A stretch of 64,000 nucleotides of DNA from Roseicyclus marinus (GCF_030163795.1 NZ_JASJOF010000003.1:109501-173500), one strand, 5' to 3'. Positions 16,231-25,409 are shown, counted from the first letter of the stretch. Notes: generated from the sequence alone by a model not told the origin. A program made the numbers and translations.

Positions 16231-17724
16231 CTACCGATACCCGACCCATCCCCGATCATCCGTGAACGCGCGGGCGGGCGAAATCTCGGCCATCTCGTAT
16301 CCCTCGGGCAGCTCCTCCAGCGGGGCCAGCGGTTCCTCGGAGGCGGCGAGCAGCACGTTGCCCTGCCCGTTCGGCCCGGTCGGGCCACGCACGGTGGCGA
16401 CATGGGGGTAAAGCGCGCTCAGGATGGCATGGGTGCCGCGCGCAAGCGGGCCGTCCGGGGCGTCGATCAGGTTCACGTAAACCGGGCCCGCCACGATCTC
16501 GCGCAGCCGGGCAAAGGTTTCGTGCGTGACCAGATGCGCGGGCACCGAGGCCGAGGAAAAGGCATCCATCACGGCGGCATCGTATCGGCGCGTCGTCTCG
16601 TTCAGGTAGACGCGCCCATCGGCATGAACGATCCCCAGCCGCCCGGATGATGCCGTGCCCGGCATCTCCAGCCCAGCGTTATACCCGGTTTCCGTGATCA
16701 TCGCGGCGGCGCGGGGCAGGTGCTGGCGGACAACCTCCGTGATCAGCGGATCGATCTCGACCGCTATGGCATGGGCCTCGGGCCGCGACGCCAAAAGCTG
16801 CGTCGGCAGCGTGTACCCCCCGCCCCCGATGAACAGGACCGATGCCGCTGGCCCAAGGTCGGCATCCATCCGGGCCCAGATCCAGCGGGTATAGGGAATG
16901 ACCAGACCAACCGGCGCCTCCGGCCCCGCATCGGCGCGCAAGACGGGTTCCGCCGCCTGATGCGTGCGGTCGGAATACAGGCTGATGACCCCGCCCGTGC
17001 GGGTGATGTCGATGCAGGACAGACCGGATTCGTAGCGACAAACCGGCCCCAACGCCGCGCTGGCCAGAACCAGCGCCGCAATGGGGATCAGGGGCGCGAC
17101 AGACGGCTTTTCCGCCTCCTCCCCGCCGCGTCCAGACCCACCGCCATCCCCCCGGTCGCACAGGAACGGAACGCAAAGGAGCGCCGCCGCGCCGCAGGCG
17201 GCGAAGGTCGCCACCGACCCAGCAAAGGGCAGCGCCACGAACCCCGCCAGAACCGCCCCAAGGATCGCCCCGAGCGATCCCGCCGCCAGCACCATGCCCA
17301 ACGACGACCCCTCCCGGCCCGGCCGCGCCTCGACCGCCAGCCGCGCCAGCAAGGGCGAGGGTGCGGAGATCAGGACGGAGGCCGGAAAAAACGCCAAGAT
17401 CACGCTGATGAGCATGCCCCCCGTGCCCCGCGCCCCAAGGCTGTAGATCAGCCCCAGGATCATGGGCGACAGCGCCGCCAGAACCGCCGTCACCACCAGA
17501 ACCGCCCGCACCTGCCGCAGCGCCACCGCGCGCTCGCGCTCGGCCATGAACCCGCCCAGCGCATTGCCCAGCGAAAAGCCCGCCAGAACCGTGGCGATCA
17601 CCGCCGTCCAGGTCACCAGCGATGTCCCGAAGAACGGCGCCAACACCCGCCCCGCCGCGATCTCGTAGGTCAGGCCCACGGCCGACAGCACAAGGATCAG
17701 GGCAATCGCCGTCCAGAATTTCAT
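16231..17724 (-). CDS. membrane protein fused to a spermidine-synthase-like domain
   Basis: 497 residues. The first about 210 are 6-7 membrane helices (start MKFWTAIALILVLSAVGLTY, then GFSLGNALGGFMAERE). The rest is a Rossmann methyltransferase/spermidine-synthase-like domain with VLFIGGGGYTLPTQLL and an acidic VEIDPLITEVV loop, HADGRVYLNE and MDAFSSASVPAHLVT. Such fusions are common in bacteria, but their substrate is mostly unproven; polyamine synthesis should not be assumed. ATG 17724 has GGGAAG upstream, better than the earlier in-frame ATG at 17784. It is convergent with fbpB (12-bp gap). The gene reads away from the fbpA terminator. Confidence 0.8.
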   Translation of the reverse strand: MKFWTAIALILVLSAVGLTYEIAAGRVLAPFFGTSLVTWTAVIATVLAGFSLGNALGGFMAERERAVALRQVRAVLVVTAVLAALSPMILGLIYSLGARGTGGMLISVILAFFPASVLISAPSPLLARLAVEARPGREGSSLGMVLAAGSLGAILGAVLAGFVALPFAGSVATFAACGAAALLCVPFLCDRGDGGGSGRGGEEAEKPSVAPLIPIAALVLASAALGPVCRYESGLSCIDITRTGGVISLYSDRTHQAAEPVLRADAGPEAPVGLVIPYTRWIWARMDADLGPAASVLFIGGGGYTLPTQLLASRPEAHAIAVEIDPLITEVVRQHLPRAAAMITETGYNAGLEMPGTASSGRLGIVHADGRVYLNETTRRYDAAVMDAFSSASVPAHLVTHETFARLREIVAGPVYVNLIDAPDGPLARGTHAILSALYPHVATVRGPTGPNGQGNVLLAASEEPLAPLEELPEGYEMAEISPARAFTDDRGWVGYR

Positions 17725-17859
17725 GATTTTCTTCCCGCTCCGCCTTCGCGGCCCGTCCTTCGGGGCTGGAGCCGCCGGCGTCAAGATAGCCGGACCGACC
17801 GAAAGGGCGAGCAGGCAGCGTCCGCCGGGCGGCGTCGCGGGGCAAGGGCCGCATCCCCG

Positions 17860-17895
17860 AAAACCGAAACGGGCGCCCCTTTCGGAGCGCCCGTC
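17860..17895 (-). terminator. intrinsic terminator of fbpA
   Basis: 8-bp perfect arms (acgggcgc 17869-17876, gcgcccgt 17887-17894) with T-rich sequence following on the minus strand, 24 bp past the fbpA stop. It separates fbpA from the downstream 17724 gene, which must have its own promoter. Confidence 0.75.
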
Positions 17896-17918
17896 CAGAT
17901 CTCAGGCCTTGGCCGGGA

Positions 17919-18938
17919 TCATTCCCAGCCGGCGCTGTTCAGCACCTCGACCGCCATGCCGACATTCGCCGCGATGTCGCTCAGGTCGATCGCGTCGGGC
18001 CGGAAGATGCCCAGCGCCGCGACCGAGGGCGACAGGCCCACGCCCGGGACCGCCGGGTATTCGTCGTTACCGGCCGAGAAATACTGCTGCGCCTGATCCG
18101 AGGCGAGGTATTCGAGGAAGGCGATCGCATTCTCGCGGTTGGGCGCATGGGCGGCAACGCCACCCCCCGACACGTTCATATGCGCGCCGATGTCGTTCTG
18201 GTTCGGAAAGACCCAACCGATATTGGCCAGCTGCTCGGGCGTGATCTGGTCATCGCCTTCGCGGATGATGCGCGAGAAATAATAGGTGTTCGACATCGCG
18301 ATGTCGCATTCGCCGGACGCGATGCCACGCAGCTGGTCGGTGTCGCCGCCCTGCGGGGCGCGGGCGAAGTTGCCGACAACGGCGGTCGCCCAATCCTCGA
18401 CCGCTTCGGCCCCCATATGCGCGATCAGGGCCGCGGTGATGTTCTGGGTATAGACGTTCGACGCCGACCGGATGCAGACTTGGCCTGCGTAGTCCGGGCT
18501 GGCCAGATCCTGATAGGTCTGGGGCGGGTTCGCCACGTCGGTCCGGTCATAGAAAATGATCCGCGCCCTCTGCGAGAAGGCGAACCAGTTGTTGTCGTCA
18601 TCTTGCAGATAGGCGGGAATGCGCGCCTCCAGCACCTCGCTTTCGACCGGCTGAAGCAGGCCCATCTCGGTCGCACGCGCCAACCGCACGGTGTCCACGG
18701 TCAGGAACACGTCGGCGGGGCTGTTCTCGCCCTCGGCCTGCATGCGCGCGATCAGCTCGTCGGCATTGCCTTCGATGCGGTTGATCGTGATGCCGGTCAT
18801 TTCGGTGAAATCGGAATAGAGCCGCTCGTCCGTATCGTAATGGCGCGAGGAATACAGGTTCAGCTCCTGCGCCTGCGCGGCGGTCAAGGTCGAGGCCGCG
18901 ATGGCCGTGCCCATCAGGGCGGCAAGGGTGCGGTTCAT
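17919..18938 (-). CDS. fbpA: iron(III) ABC transporter periplasmic binding protein
   Basis: 339-residue exported transferrin-like protein. A signal peptide spans 1-23 (MNRTLAALMGTAIAASTLTA, cleaved after AQA), and the mature protein begins QELNLYSSRHYDTDERLYSD, a classic FbpA/FutA start. The NTYYFSRI tyrosine pair corresponds to iron ligands. ATG 18938 has GGAG upstream. It is divergent from an MFS gene and followed by a terminator. It is the likely partner of the permease at 14506, although they are on opposite strands 1.7 kb apart. Iron regulation is likely, and a weak iron-box candidate lies upstream. Confidence 0.92.
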   Translation of the reverse strand: MNRTLAALMGTAIAASTLTAAQAQELNLYSSRHYDTDERLYSDFTEMTGITINRIEGNADELIARMQAEGENSPADVFLTVDTVRLARATEMGLLQPVESEVLEARIPAYLQDDDNNWFAFSQRARIIFYDRTDVANPPQTYQDLASPDYAGQVCIRSASNVYTQNITAALIAHMGAEAVEDWATAVVGNFARAPQGGDTDQLRGIASGECDIAMSNTYYFSRIIREGDDQITPEQLANIGWVFPNQNDIGAHMNVSGGGVAAHAPNRENAIAFLEYLASDQAQQYFSAGNDEYPAVPGVGLSPSVAALGIFRPDAIDLSDIAANVGMAVEVLNSAGWE

Positions 18939-18972
18939 GGAGAAGGCTCCGTTGTTGTCCACGTCATATACC

Positions 18973-18987
18973 TGACTGAAATACTCA
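18973..18987 (-). promoter_or_regulatory. possible RirA/IRO-box (TGA-N9-TCA)
   Basis: The minus strand reads TGA, nine bases, TCA, 35-49 bp upstream of the fbpA ATG, matching the loose IRO-box pattern of alphaproteobacterial RirA. The inner bases are not symmetric, so this is weak evidence for iron control. Confidence 0.25.
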
Positions 18988-19126
18988 GCTGGGTCGCGGC
19001 CCTTGAACAGCATCCCGCGCCCCGTGTCAACAATCCTGACAAAATAGATCGGGAACCGCGCCCGCTTGTCGCGCCCATGCTCCCGGTGCAGGGTCGGCCG
19101 CAACACCGAAGGGCGGGGGAACAGAC

Positions 19127-20302
19127 ATGCGGGCCGGGATCGCGTTTCTTGTGGTGGCCTATACGCTCAGCCAGTTCTACCGCGCCTTTCTGGCGGTTCT
19201 GGCTCCGGTGCTGGAGGCCGAGATCGGGGCCACGACCGGCGATCTGGCGCGGGCCTCGGGGCTGTGGTTCGCGGCTTTCGCCCTGATGCAGCTGCCGGTG
19301 GGCTGGGCGCTCGACACGATCGGGCCGCGCCGCACGGCCTCTTTCCTGTTCCTGTTCGGGGCGGCGGGGGGCGCGGCGCTCTTCGCCTCTGCGCAGGGGC
19401 CGGGGACGATCACGCTGGCCATGGTGATGATCGGGATGGGCTGTGCCCCGGTCCTGATGTCGACCTATTACATCTACGCGCGCCAATTCTCGGCGGCCGT
19501 CTTCGGCACCTTGGCCGGCGTGACGGTGGGCTTGTCCTCGCTCGGCAACATCATGTCCGCGGCCCCGCTTGCCGCCCTGATCGAGATGTTCGGCTGGCGG
19601 CAGACGGTGTGGGCCTTCGCCGCCTTCACGGCCCTGATGGCACTGGCCATCGCGATCCTCGTCCGAGACCCGCCCAAGCCCGTGGGTGAGGCGCGGGGAT
19701 CGCTCCTCGACCTGCTGAAAATGCCCGCGCTCTGGCCGCTGATGGTGATGATGTTCGTCTGCTACGCCCCTGCCGCAGGGCTCCGCGGGCTCTGGATCAG
19801 CCCCTATGTCAGCGACAGATTCGGGGCCGACCTGTCGCAGATCGGCATGGCGACGCTGGTGATGGGGCTTGCCATGGTGGCCGGCAATTTCCTCTACGGT
19901 CCTGCCGACCGCATCTTCGGCAGCCGCAAGCGGCCCATCCTGATCGGCAACGGGTTGGTCGCGATCCTGCTTCTGTCATTCTGGGTGATGCCGCCCAGTG
20001 GGCTTTGGTCCGCCATCGCGCTCTTTGGCGCGATCGGCGTTCTGGGCGCGTCCTACCCGATCGTCATAAGCCACGGGCGCAGCTTTTGCCCCCCGCACCT
20101 GACGGGGCGGGGGGTGACGCTGTTGAACCTGTTCGGAATGGGCGGGGCTGGCGTGATGCAATTCGCATCCGGCCCCACCTTCGCCGCACTGTCCCAGACG
20201 CGCGCCCCGGCCGAAGCCTATGGCGCGCTTTTCGGGATCATCGGCCTGCTGATCCTCGTCGGGCTGGCGATCTACAGCCGCGCCGAGGACAGGACGGGCT
20301 GA
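19127..20302 (+). CDS. MFS transporter, substrate unknown
   Basis: 391-residue, 12-helix major facilitator. It has the loop after helix 2 with PVGWALDTIGPRR (motif A-like) and a second-half LYGPADRIFGSRKRP equivalent. N-terminus YTLSQFYRAFLAVLAPVLEAE suggests the nitrate/cyanate-type (CynX/NarK-like) branch, but the substrate cannot be told. ATG 19127 has GGGGGA upstream. It is divergent from fbpA (188-bp region) and convergent with rhlE (12-bp gap). No partner gene explains its role. Confidence 0.8.
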   Translation: MRAGIAFLVVAYTLSQFYRAFLAVLAPVLEAEIGATTGDLARASGLWFAAFALMQLPVGWALDTIGPRRTASFLFLFGAAGGAALFASAQGPGTITLAMVMIGMGCAPVLMSTYYIYARQFSAAVFGTLAGVTVGLSSLGNIMSAAPLAALIEMFGWRQTVWAFAAFTALMALAIAILVRDPPKPVGEARGSLLDLLKMPALWPLMVMMFVCYAPAAGLRGLWISPYVSDRFGADLSQIGMATLVMGLAMVAGNFLYGPADRIFGSRKRPILIGNGLVAILLLSFWVMPPSGLWSAIALFGAIGVLGASYPIVISHGRSFCPPHLTGRGVTLLNLFGMGGAGVMQFASGPTFAALSQTRAPAEAYGALFGIIGLLILVGLAIYSRAEDRTG

Positions 20303-20314
20303 GGCCCGACAGGC

Positions 20315-21592
20315 TTAGGCCGCGCGGCGACGCGGGCGGCGGCCCTTCGGCTTGGCATCGGCAAAGGGCCGGCCATGGGCGGGTTTCGGCTTGCCCTGTC
20401 CCTGCCCCGGACCGCGACCACGGCCACCGCCGCCACGCTGCGGCTTTTCCATCTTCACGGCCTTGGGGCGCGTGCCCGATGCGACCGGGATCTCCACCTT
20501 CATCAGCTTTTCGATCTGGACCAGCAGATCGACCTCTTCGGCACAGCAAAACGCGATCGCCTCGCCCTCGCGGCCCGCCCGCGCGGTCCGGCCGATCCGG
20601 TGGACGTAATTATCGGGCGTGTCGGGCAATTCGTAGTTGATCACATAGGCCACGCCCGGAATGTCGATGCCGCGCGCGGCGACATCGGTGGCGACCAGAA
20701 TGTTGATCCGGCCATCCCGGAACCCGCTGATCGCGCGGTCGCGCTGGCCCTGGCTCTTGTTGCCGTGGATCGAGGCCGCGTTGAACCCGTCGGCCACCAG
20801 CCCGTTCATCAGCTTTTCCGCGCCATGCTTGGTGCGGGCAAACACAAGCGTCAGCGCCTCGGGATCCCGGCTCAGGATCTCGCGCAGGACCTTGGGCTTG
20901 TCGGCCTTTTCCATGTAACGCACCGATTGCGTCACCTTGTCGGCCGCCTTGCCCGGAGGCGCGACCTGCACCCGGCGCGGATTGGTCAGGTAGGCACGCG
21001 ACAGCTCTTCCATCTGCTTGGGCATCGTGGCCGAAAACAGCATGGTCTGGCGCGGCGAACCCAGCTTGGGCGCGATCTGGCGCAAAGCGTGGATGAACCC
21101 GAGGTCCAGCATCTGGTCAGCCTCGTCCAGCACAAGGTGCCGGGCCTGCCGCAAATCGACCGCGCCCCGCTCCATCAGGTCGATCAGACGCCCCGGTGTC
21201 GCCACCAGAATGTCGACGCCCCGCGCCAAGGTGCCGATCTGGCGGTTGATCGACTGGCCGCCGACCACGGTGGCGATCTTGATCGGGGTGTTATGGGTGA
21301 AATGGCGCAGGCTGTCGGCGATCTGGTTCACCAGTTCGCGCGTCGGGGCCAGGATCAGCGCACGCGCCGTCCGGGTCTGGGGGCGCGTATCCGCTTCCAT
21401 CAGATGGGCAATCAGCGGCAGGCCAAAGGCTAGCGTCTTGCCGGTGCCGGTCTGGGCAAGACCCAGAATGTCATGACCGTCCATCGCCAGCGGGATCGCC
21501 TGGTTCTGGATCGGGGTGGGTTTGTCAAAGCCGCCGGCCTTGAGCGCGTTGAGCAGAACCTTGTTCAGGCCCAGCATGTCGAAATCGAACAA
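20315..21592 (-). CDS. rhlE: DEAD-box ATP-dependent RNA helicase
   Basis: 425-residue RhlE-group helicase for ribosome assembly and RNA turnover. Motifs in order are Q (FDKPTPIQNQAIP), I (AQTGTGKT), Ia (PTRELVNQ), II (DEAD), III (SAT), and VI (HRIGRTARAG). The C-terminal tail is Gly/Arg-rich (RGGGGRGRGPG) and basic, a typical RNA-binding extension. I prefer the TTG start at 21592: AAAGGA is 6 bases upstream and the protein then begins (M)FDFDMLGL as relatives do. ATG 21577 is the fallback. The longer in-frame extension to 21865 is not homologous to anything. Confidence 0.93.
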   Translation of the reverse strand: MFDFDMLGLNKVLLNALKAGGFDKPTPIQNQAIPLAMDGHDILGLAQTGTGKTLAFGLPLIAHLMEADTRPQTRTARALILAPTRELVNQIADSLRHFTHNTPIKIATVVGGQSINRQIGTLARGVDILVATPGRLIDLMERGAVDLRQARHLVLDEADQMLDLGFIHALRQIAPKLGSPRQTMLFSATMPKQMEELSRAYLTNPRRVQVAPPGKAADKVTQSVRYMEKADKPKVLREILSRDPEALTLVFARTKHGAEKLMNGLVADGFNAASIHGNKSQGQRDRAISGFRDGRINILVATDVAARGIDIPGVAYVINYELPDTPDNYVHRIGRTARAGREGEAIAFCCAEEVDLLVQIEKLMKVEIPVASGTRPKAVKMEKPQRGGGGRGRGPGQGQGKPKPAHGRPFADAKPKGRRPRRRAA

Positions 21593-22053
21593 ATCATATC
21601 CTTTCGGGCGCCGCATCCATGCGCGCGCCGCAGATGATGCCCCGGCGCACGCAAAATGCGGCACGAGGCGAACGAAGGGTGCGACCGGGCCGCTCATGCG
21701 GTCCGCGATCGTCAGAACCCTGCGTGAATGGGAACTGGGGTTTTCATCTGTCACCGTCAGGTGTTCGGGACGCTGGTTATCTGCGTCCACCCTCCGACTG
21801 CTCACGCGGCAGCGCGGCGACATGGGGGGCACATGCGCTCTCGCGGGCCACAAGTCAAGCCGCACCGAGGGCGTGGTGTCCCTGTCGTTACGAATGCACG
21901 ACAGATTCCCTACAGGATCACGACGCGAAGCCTACGCCCTTTTTCCCGGCTTTTCCGCCACATCCCGCTCAGACCGCGACGCGCTGCCCCTTCCCCTCGC
22001 TAGGCACCTCCTGTAAGCGCGCAGCCATTCATTACCCCGAAGGACCAAGGATC
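21593..22053. other. 461-bp intergenic region between rhlE and asd
   Basis: Divergent promoter region. It is open in several frames, including upstream extensions of both genes, but none resembles a protein or has a good ribosome site other than the chosen ones. I looked for a tRNA, a strong hairpin with T-run, and repeats and saw none. It is long enough to hold a small RNA or an extended 5' leader. Confidence 0.5.
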
Positions 22054-23076
22054 ATGGGATACCGAGTCGTCGTCGCGGGTGCCACGGGCAACGTGGGCCG
22101 CGAAATGCTGAACATCCTCGCCGAGCGGGAATTCCCCGTGGACGAGATCGTCGCGCTGGCCAGCCGGAAATCGCTGGGCACCGAATGCAGCTTTGGCGAC
22201 AAGACCCTGAAAACAAAGGATCTTGATACCTTCGATTTCACCGGTTGGGACATCGCGCTCTTTGCCATCGGCTCCGAGGCGACGGCGATCTACGCGCCCA
22301 AGGCGGCCAAGGCCGGCTGCATCGTGATCGATAATTCCTCGCTCTACCGCTACGATCCCGAAGTGCCGCTGGTGGTTCCCGAAGTGAACCCGGAGGCGGT
22401 CGAGGGCTACGCGAAAAAGAACATCATCGCCAATCCCAACTGCTCCACCGCGCAGATGGTGGTGGCGCTCAAGCCCTTGCACGATCGTGCAAAAATCAAG
22501 CGTGTCGTCGTCTCGACCTATCAATCCGTTTCCGGCGCAGGCAAGGCTGGCATGGATGAGCTGTGGGATCAGACCAAGGGCATGTATGTGCCCGGTCAGG
22601 AACGCGCGCCCGCCAAGTTCACCAAGCAGATCGCCTTCAACGTGATCCCCCACATCGACAAGTTCATGGAGGACGGGTCGACCAAGGAAGAATGGAAAAT
22701 GGTGGTCGAGACCAAGAAAATCCTCGATCCCAAGATCAAGGTCACCGCGACCTGCGTCCGCGTTCCAGTCTTCGTCGGCCATTCCGAAGCGATCAACATC
22801 GAGTTCGAGGATTTCCTCGACGAGGAAGAAGCCCGCGATATCCTGCGCGAAGCGCCCGGTATCATGGTCATCGACAAGCGCGAGGATGGCGGCTACGTCA
22901 CCCCCATCGAATGCGTGGGCGATTACGCCACCTTCATCAGCCGCATCCGTCAGGACAGCACGCTCGACAATGGCCTGAACCTGTGGTGCGTCTCCGACAA
23001 CCTGCGCAAGGGCGCGGCGCTGAACGCGGTGCAGATCGCCGAAACGCTGGGCAATCGCGTCCTGAAAAAGGGCTGA
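22054..23076 (+). CDS. asd: aspartate-semialdehyde dehydrogenase
   Basis: 340-residue cytosolic enzyme reducing L-aspartyl-4-phosphate to the semialdehyde for lysine/diaminopimelate, threonine and methionine. NADP site AGATGNVGREML (9-20), SRKSLGTE, catalytic C130 in NPNCSTAQMV, and VFVGHSEAINIEF with the acid/base histidine. ATG 22054 follows AAGGACCAAGG. The frame is open upstream for 145 codons, but the extension has no homology or ribosome site. A clear terminator follows. Confidence 0.97.
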   Translation: MGYRVVVAGATGNVGREMLNILAEREFPVDEIVALASRKSLGTECSFGDKTLKTKDLDTFDFTGWDIALFAIGSEATAIYAPKAAKAGCIVIDNSSLYRYDPEVPLVVPEVNPEAVEGYAKKNIIANPNCSTAQMVVALKPLHDRAKIKRVVVSTYQSVSGAGKAGMDELWDQTKGMYVPGQERAPAKFTKQIAFNVIPHIDKFMEDGSTKEEWKMVVETKKILDPKIKVTATCVRVPVFVGHSEAINIEFEDFLDEEEARDILREAPGIMVIDKREDGGYVTPIECVGDYATFISRIRQDSTLDNGLNLWCVSDNLRKGAALNAVQIAETLGNRVLKKG

Positions 23077-23101
23077 TCGGTCTTTTTTCCAAGAATTCAA
23101 G

Positions 23102-23136
23102 CGGCTGGTCGGACCCTGTCTGGCCAGCCGTTTTTC
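23102..23136 (+). terminator. intrinsic terminator of asd
   Basis: Arms cggctgg (23102-23108) and ccagccg (23124-23130) followed by TTTTTCTTT, 25 bp after the asd stop. Confidence 0.8.
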
Positions 23137-23252
23137 TTTGCCCGTGGGCAAAGCGCCGCCGGAGCGCGGCCATCGGTCATCGTGTTATTGTGCGACAGAC
23201 GCGAAAGGCGCACCCCTGTGGCGGGACCGTCGCCACCAAGGAACATCCGACC

Positions 23253-24890
23253 ATGCGTTTTGCCCTGAGCCTGACCGCTGCCCTTCTGTGCGGGACCGCC
23301 GCCCTTGCCGATGACATCGTGATCCGCGCCGATATCGACGCCGCGACCGTCTTTCTGTCAGGCGCCGAGATCACGCGGCGGGGCAGCGTCACGATTCCCG
23401 CAGGCACCCACAGGCTTCTGATCGCCATGCCCGATGCGGCCGAGGCCGAGCGCATCGGCATCACCGGCCCGGAAGGTCTGTCGCTGGGCGTGCCGCAGCC
23501 CTTTTCCGGCCAGTTGATCGCCGAGGGCGCGCTCGACGATGCCGAACAGGCCGCCGCGCGCGCCGCCGTGACGGAGGCCGAGACTGCGTTGCAGCTGGCG
23601 CAGGACGATCTGGCGGCGGCCGATGCCGGGCTGCGCGCGCTGGAGACGCAATTGTCCTATCTGTCCGCCCTGTCGCGCGGCGGGCCGGAGGGCGCGGCCA
23701 TGCCCGCCGATCTTGCGGCGCTGCCCCAGCTTCTGGCCACATTGGGTGCAGAGACGGAGCGGGTTCAGACCGCCATCCTCGCCGCGCAGATCGCCCGCCG
23801 CGATCTGACCGGGGCCGTGGAAGACCGGCAGACGGAGCTGGACCGCGCCATAAACGCGCTCGCGCAATTGCGCCCGCTTGGGCCCGGTTTCGAGGGTGTC
23901 GAGGTGCGCGTGACCGCCGAGACGGAAACCACGGCGGACCTGATGCTCCAGTATCTGAGTTTCAATGCGGGGTGGGAGCCGTCCTACGAATTCCGCCTCG
24001 ACAGCGCGACCGGCGCGCTGGAGGTGGCGCGCTATGTCACGCTCTACACCGATGGCGATGCGCATTGGCAGGATGTGGACGTCACCGTCTCGACCGCCGA
24101 ACCGAACCGGCAGCGCAGCCCGTCCGAGGTCTACCCCACGCCCGCGCGGATCATGGAACCCGCACCGCCCATCGCGATGGAAACCAGCCGTATCGGGGGT
24201 TTCGCCCTCGAGATGGCCGATGCCGCGCCCGTCATCGCCGCCGAACCGGTGGCGACGGTGGCCGTGGAGGGTCTGTCGCTCAGCTATGTCCTGCGCGACC
24301 CTGTCAGCATCGGGCCGGCGGGCGCGGCGGTTCTGCCGCTCGACACCCTGACCCTTGCGACGGAGACAGAGGCGCGGGCCGTGCCGCGCGTGGATGACAC
24401 GGCCTTCCTCGTCGCCAGCGGGCGGAACGACACGCGCGAGCCGATCCTGCCGGGACATGCCGCCTTTTTCCGCGATGGCGCGCTGGTGGGGGAGGACATG
24501 ACCACGATGATCCCCGCCGGGGCCGAGATGGAACTGGCCTTCGGGCCGCTCGATCACCTGCGGCTGGTCTGGATCGACCGGACATTGGCCGAAGGGGATC
24601 GGGGCGTCTTCACCACCTCCAACACGCAGGACCGCGCGATCGCTTTCGGGGTGGAAAACACATCGGGCAGCGCGGAAGAGGTCCGGCTGATCTACGCCAC
24701 CCCCTTTGCCGAGCAAGAGGATCTGGACATCGACGTGACACTTGCCCCCGCGCCCGATGCGCGCGACATCGACGACCGGCGCGGCATCCATGCGTGGAAC
24801 CTGACCGTCGCGCCGGGCGAGACACAGCTGATCGAGATGGGCGTCACGCTGGAATGGCCCGAGGGGCAGGTGCTGACCTGGTGGCCGTGA
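23253..24890 (+). CDS. exported DUF4139 / mucoidy-inhibitor-A-like protein
   Basis: 545 residues. It starts at ATG 23253 with AAGGAAC upstream and has a signal peptide of about 19 residues (MRFALSLTAALLCGTAALAD). The N-terminal domain (about 20-95) has AATVFLSGAEITRRGSV and PAGTHRLLIAMPD. Residues about 100-215 form an Ala/Glu-rich coiled coil, and the C-terminal DUF4139 beta domain has YLSFNAGWEPSYEFRLD and ends TLEWPEGQVLTWWP. Such proteins are periplasmic and of uncertain function; the mucoidy link comes from one family member. It stands alone between asd and a minus-strand gene, only 3 bp from that gene's stop. Confidence 0.85.
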   Translation: MRFALSLTAALLCGTAALADDIVIRADIDAATVFLSGAEITRRGSVTIPAGTHRLLIAMPDAAEAERIGITGPEGLSLGVPQPFSGQLIAEGALDDAEQAAARAAVTEAETALQLAQDDLAAADAGLRALETQLSYLSALSRGGPEGAAMPADLAALPQLLATLGAETERVQTAILAAQIARRDLTGAVEDRQTELDRAINALAQLRPLGPGFEGVEVRVTAETETTADLMLQYLSFNAGWEPSYEFRLDSATGALEVARYVTLYTDGDAHWQDVDVTVSTAEPNRQRSPSEVYPTPARIMEPAPPIAMETSRIGGFALEMADAAPVIAAEPVATVAVEGLSLSYVLRDPVSIGPAGAAVLPLDTLTLATETEARAVPRVDDTAFLVASGRNDTREPILPGHAAFFRDGALVGEDMTTMIPAGAEMELAFGPLDHLRLVWIDRTLAEGDRGVFTTSNTQDRAIAFGVENTSGSAEEVRLIYATPFAEQEDLDIDVTLAPAPDARDIDDRRGIHAWNLTVAPGETQLIEMGVTLEWPEGQVLTWWP

Positions 24891-24893
24891 CGG

Positions 24894-25409
24894 TCAATCG
24901 GGGTCGATGAGGATAGGGTCGTCATCGTCCCAGACCGGTGGGTCGGGGTGCATCACGGGGGTTGCGGCCGGATCGCCGCCGAGAATGCGGGGAACGAGGT
25001 GTCGGTGGGAATGCCCCGGAAAGGGCGCGCGAAACCGGCGCATCAGATCGGCATAGGCCGCCCCGATCTCGGACCCTTTGCAGAGCCTTTCGCCGTCGGA
25101 CAGGCGGTGGAGCGCAAGCCCGCCGCCGCGTTCGCGAAAGATGTAGCCCTTGGCCCGCATGCGGGATTGAAGATCGTCCCACCCGGTGGCCTGTCCGATA
25201 TCGGCGGCGACGCGCGCCCGGACGGGCGCAAGAAGCCGTTCCTCGGTCCGTCCGGACCGCGTCACGGCGCAGGGATCGGGTGGCAGCGATTTCCGCAATC
25301 GATGGCGCAATTCCTCGTGCAGGCTGCGGCCCTTTGCTGACGCCGCCTCGGACAGGGCGGCGAACAGGGGCTCGGGCAGGTCAAGGATCAGGCGGCGCAT
25401 TGCACTCAT
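24894..25409 (-). CDS. ribbon-helix-helix-like hypothetical protein
   Basis: 171 residues, no confident family. Residues 5-40 (RRLILDLPEPLFAALSEAAS then KGRSLHEELRHRLRKSL) look like an Arc/MetJ-type RHH DNA-binding motif. Residues about 76-130 (GWDDLQSRMRAKGYIFRERG, SDGERLCKGSEIG, MRRFRAPFPGHSH) recall a segment often attached to plasmid relaxases and short mobilisation proteins. The tail is acidic (DDDDPILIDPD). No mobile element is nearby. DNA binding and an old mobilisation ancestry are both inference. It has a short 45-bp gap to the sbtB-like stop but reads in its own direction downstream of it. Confidence 0.6.
   Translation of the reverse strand: MSAMRRLILDLPEPLFAALSEAASAKGRSLHEELRHRLRKSLPPDPCAVTRSGRTEERLLAPVRARVAADIGQATGWDDLQSRMRAKGYIFRERGGGLALHRLSDGERLCKGSEIGAAYADLMRRFRAPFPGHSHRHLVPRILGGDPAATPVMHPDPPVWDDDDPILIDPD

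Noticed and set aside
21619-22053. In-frame extension of asd to 485 residues
   Set aside because: No homology and no ribosome site; ATG 22054 has both a good site and the expected start.
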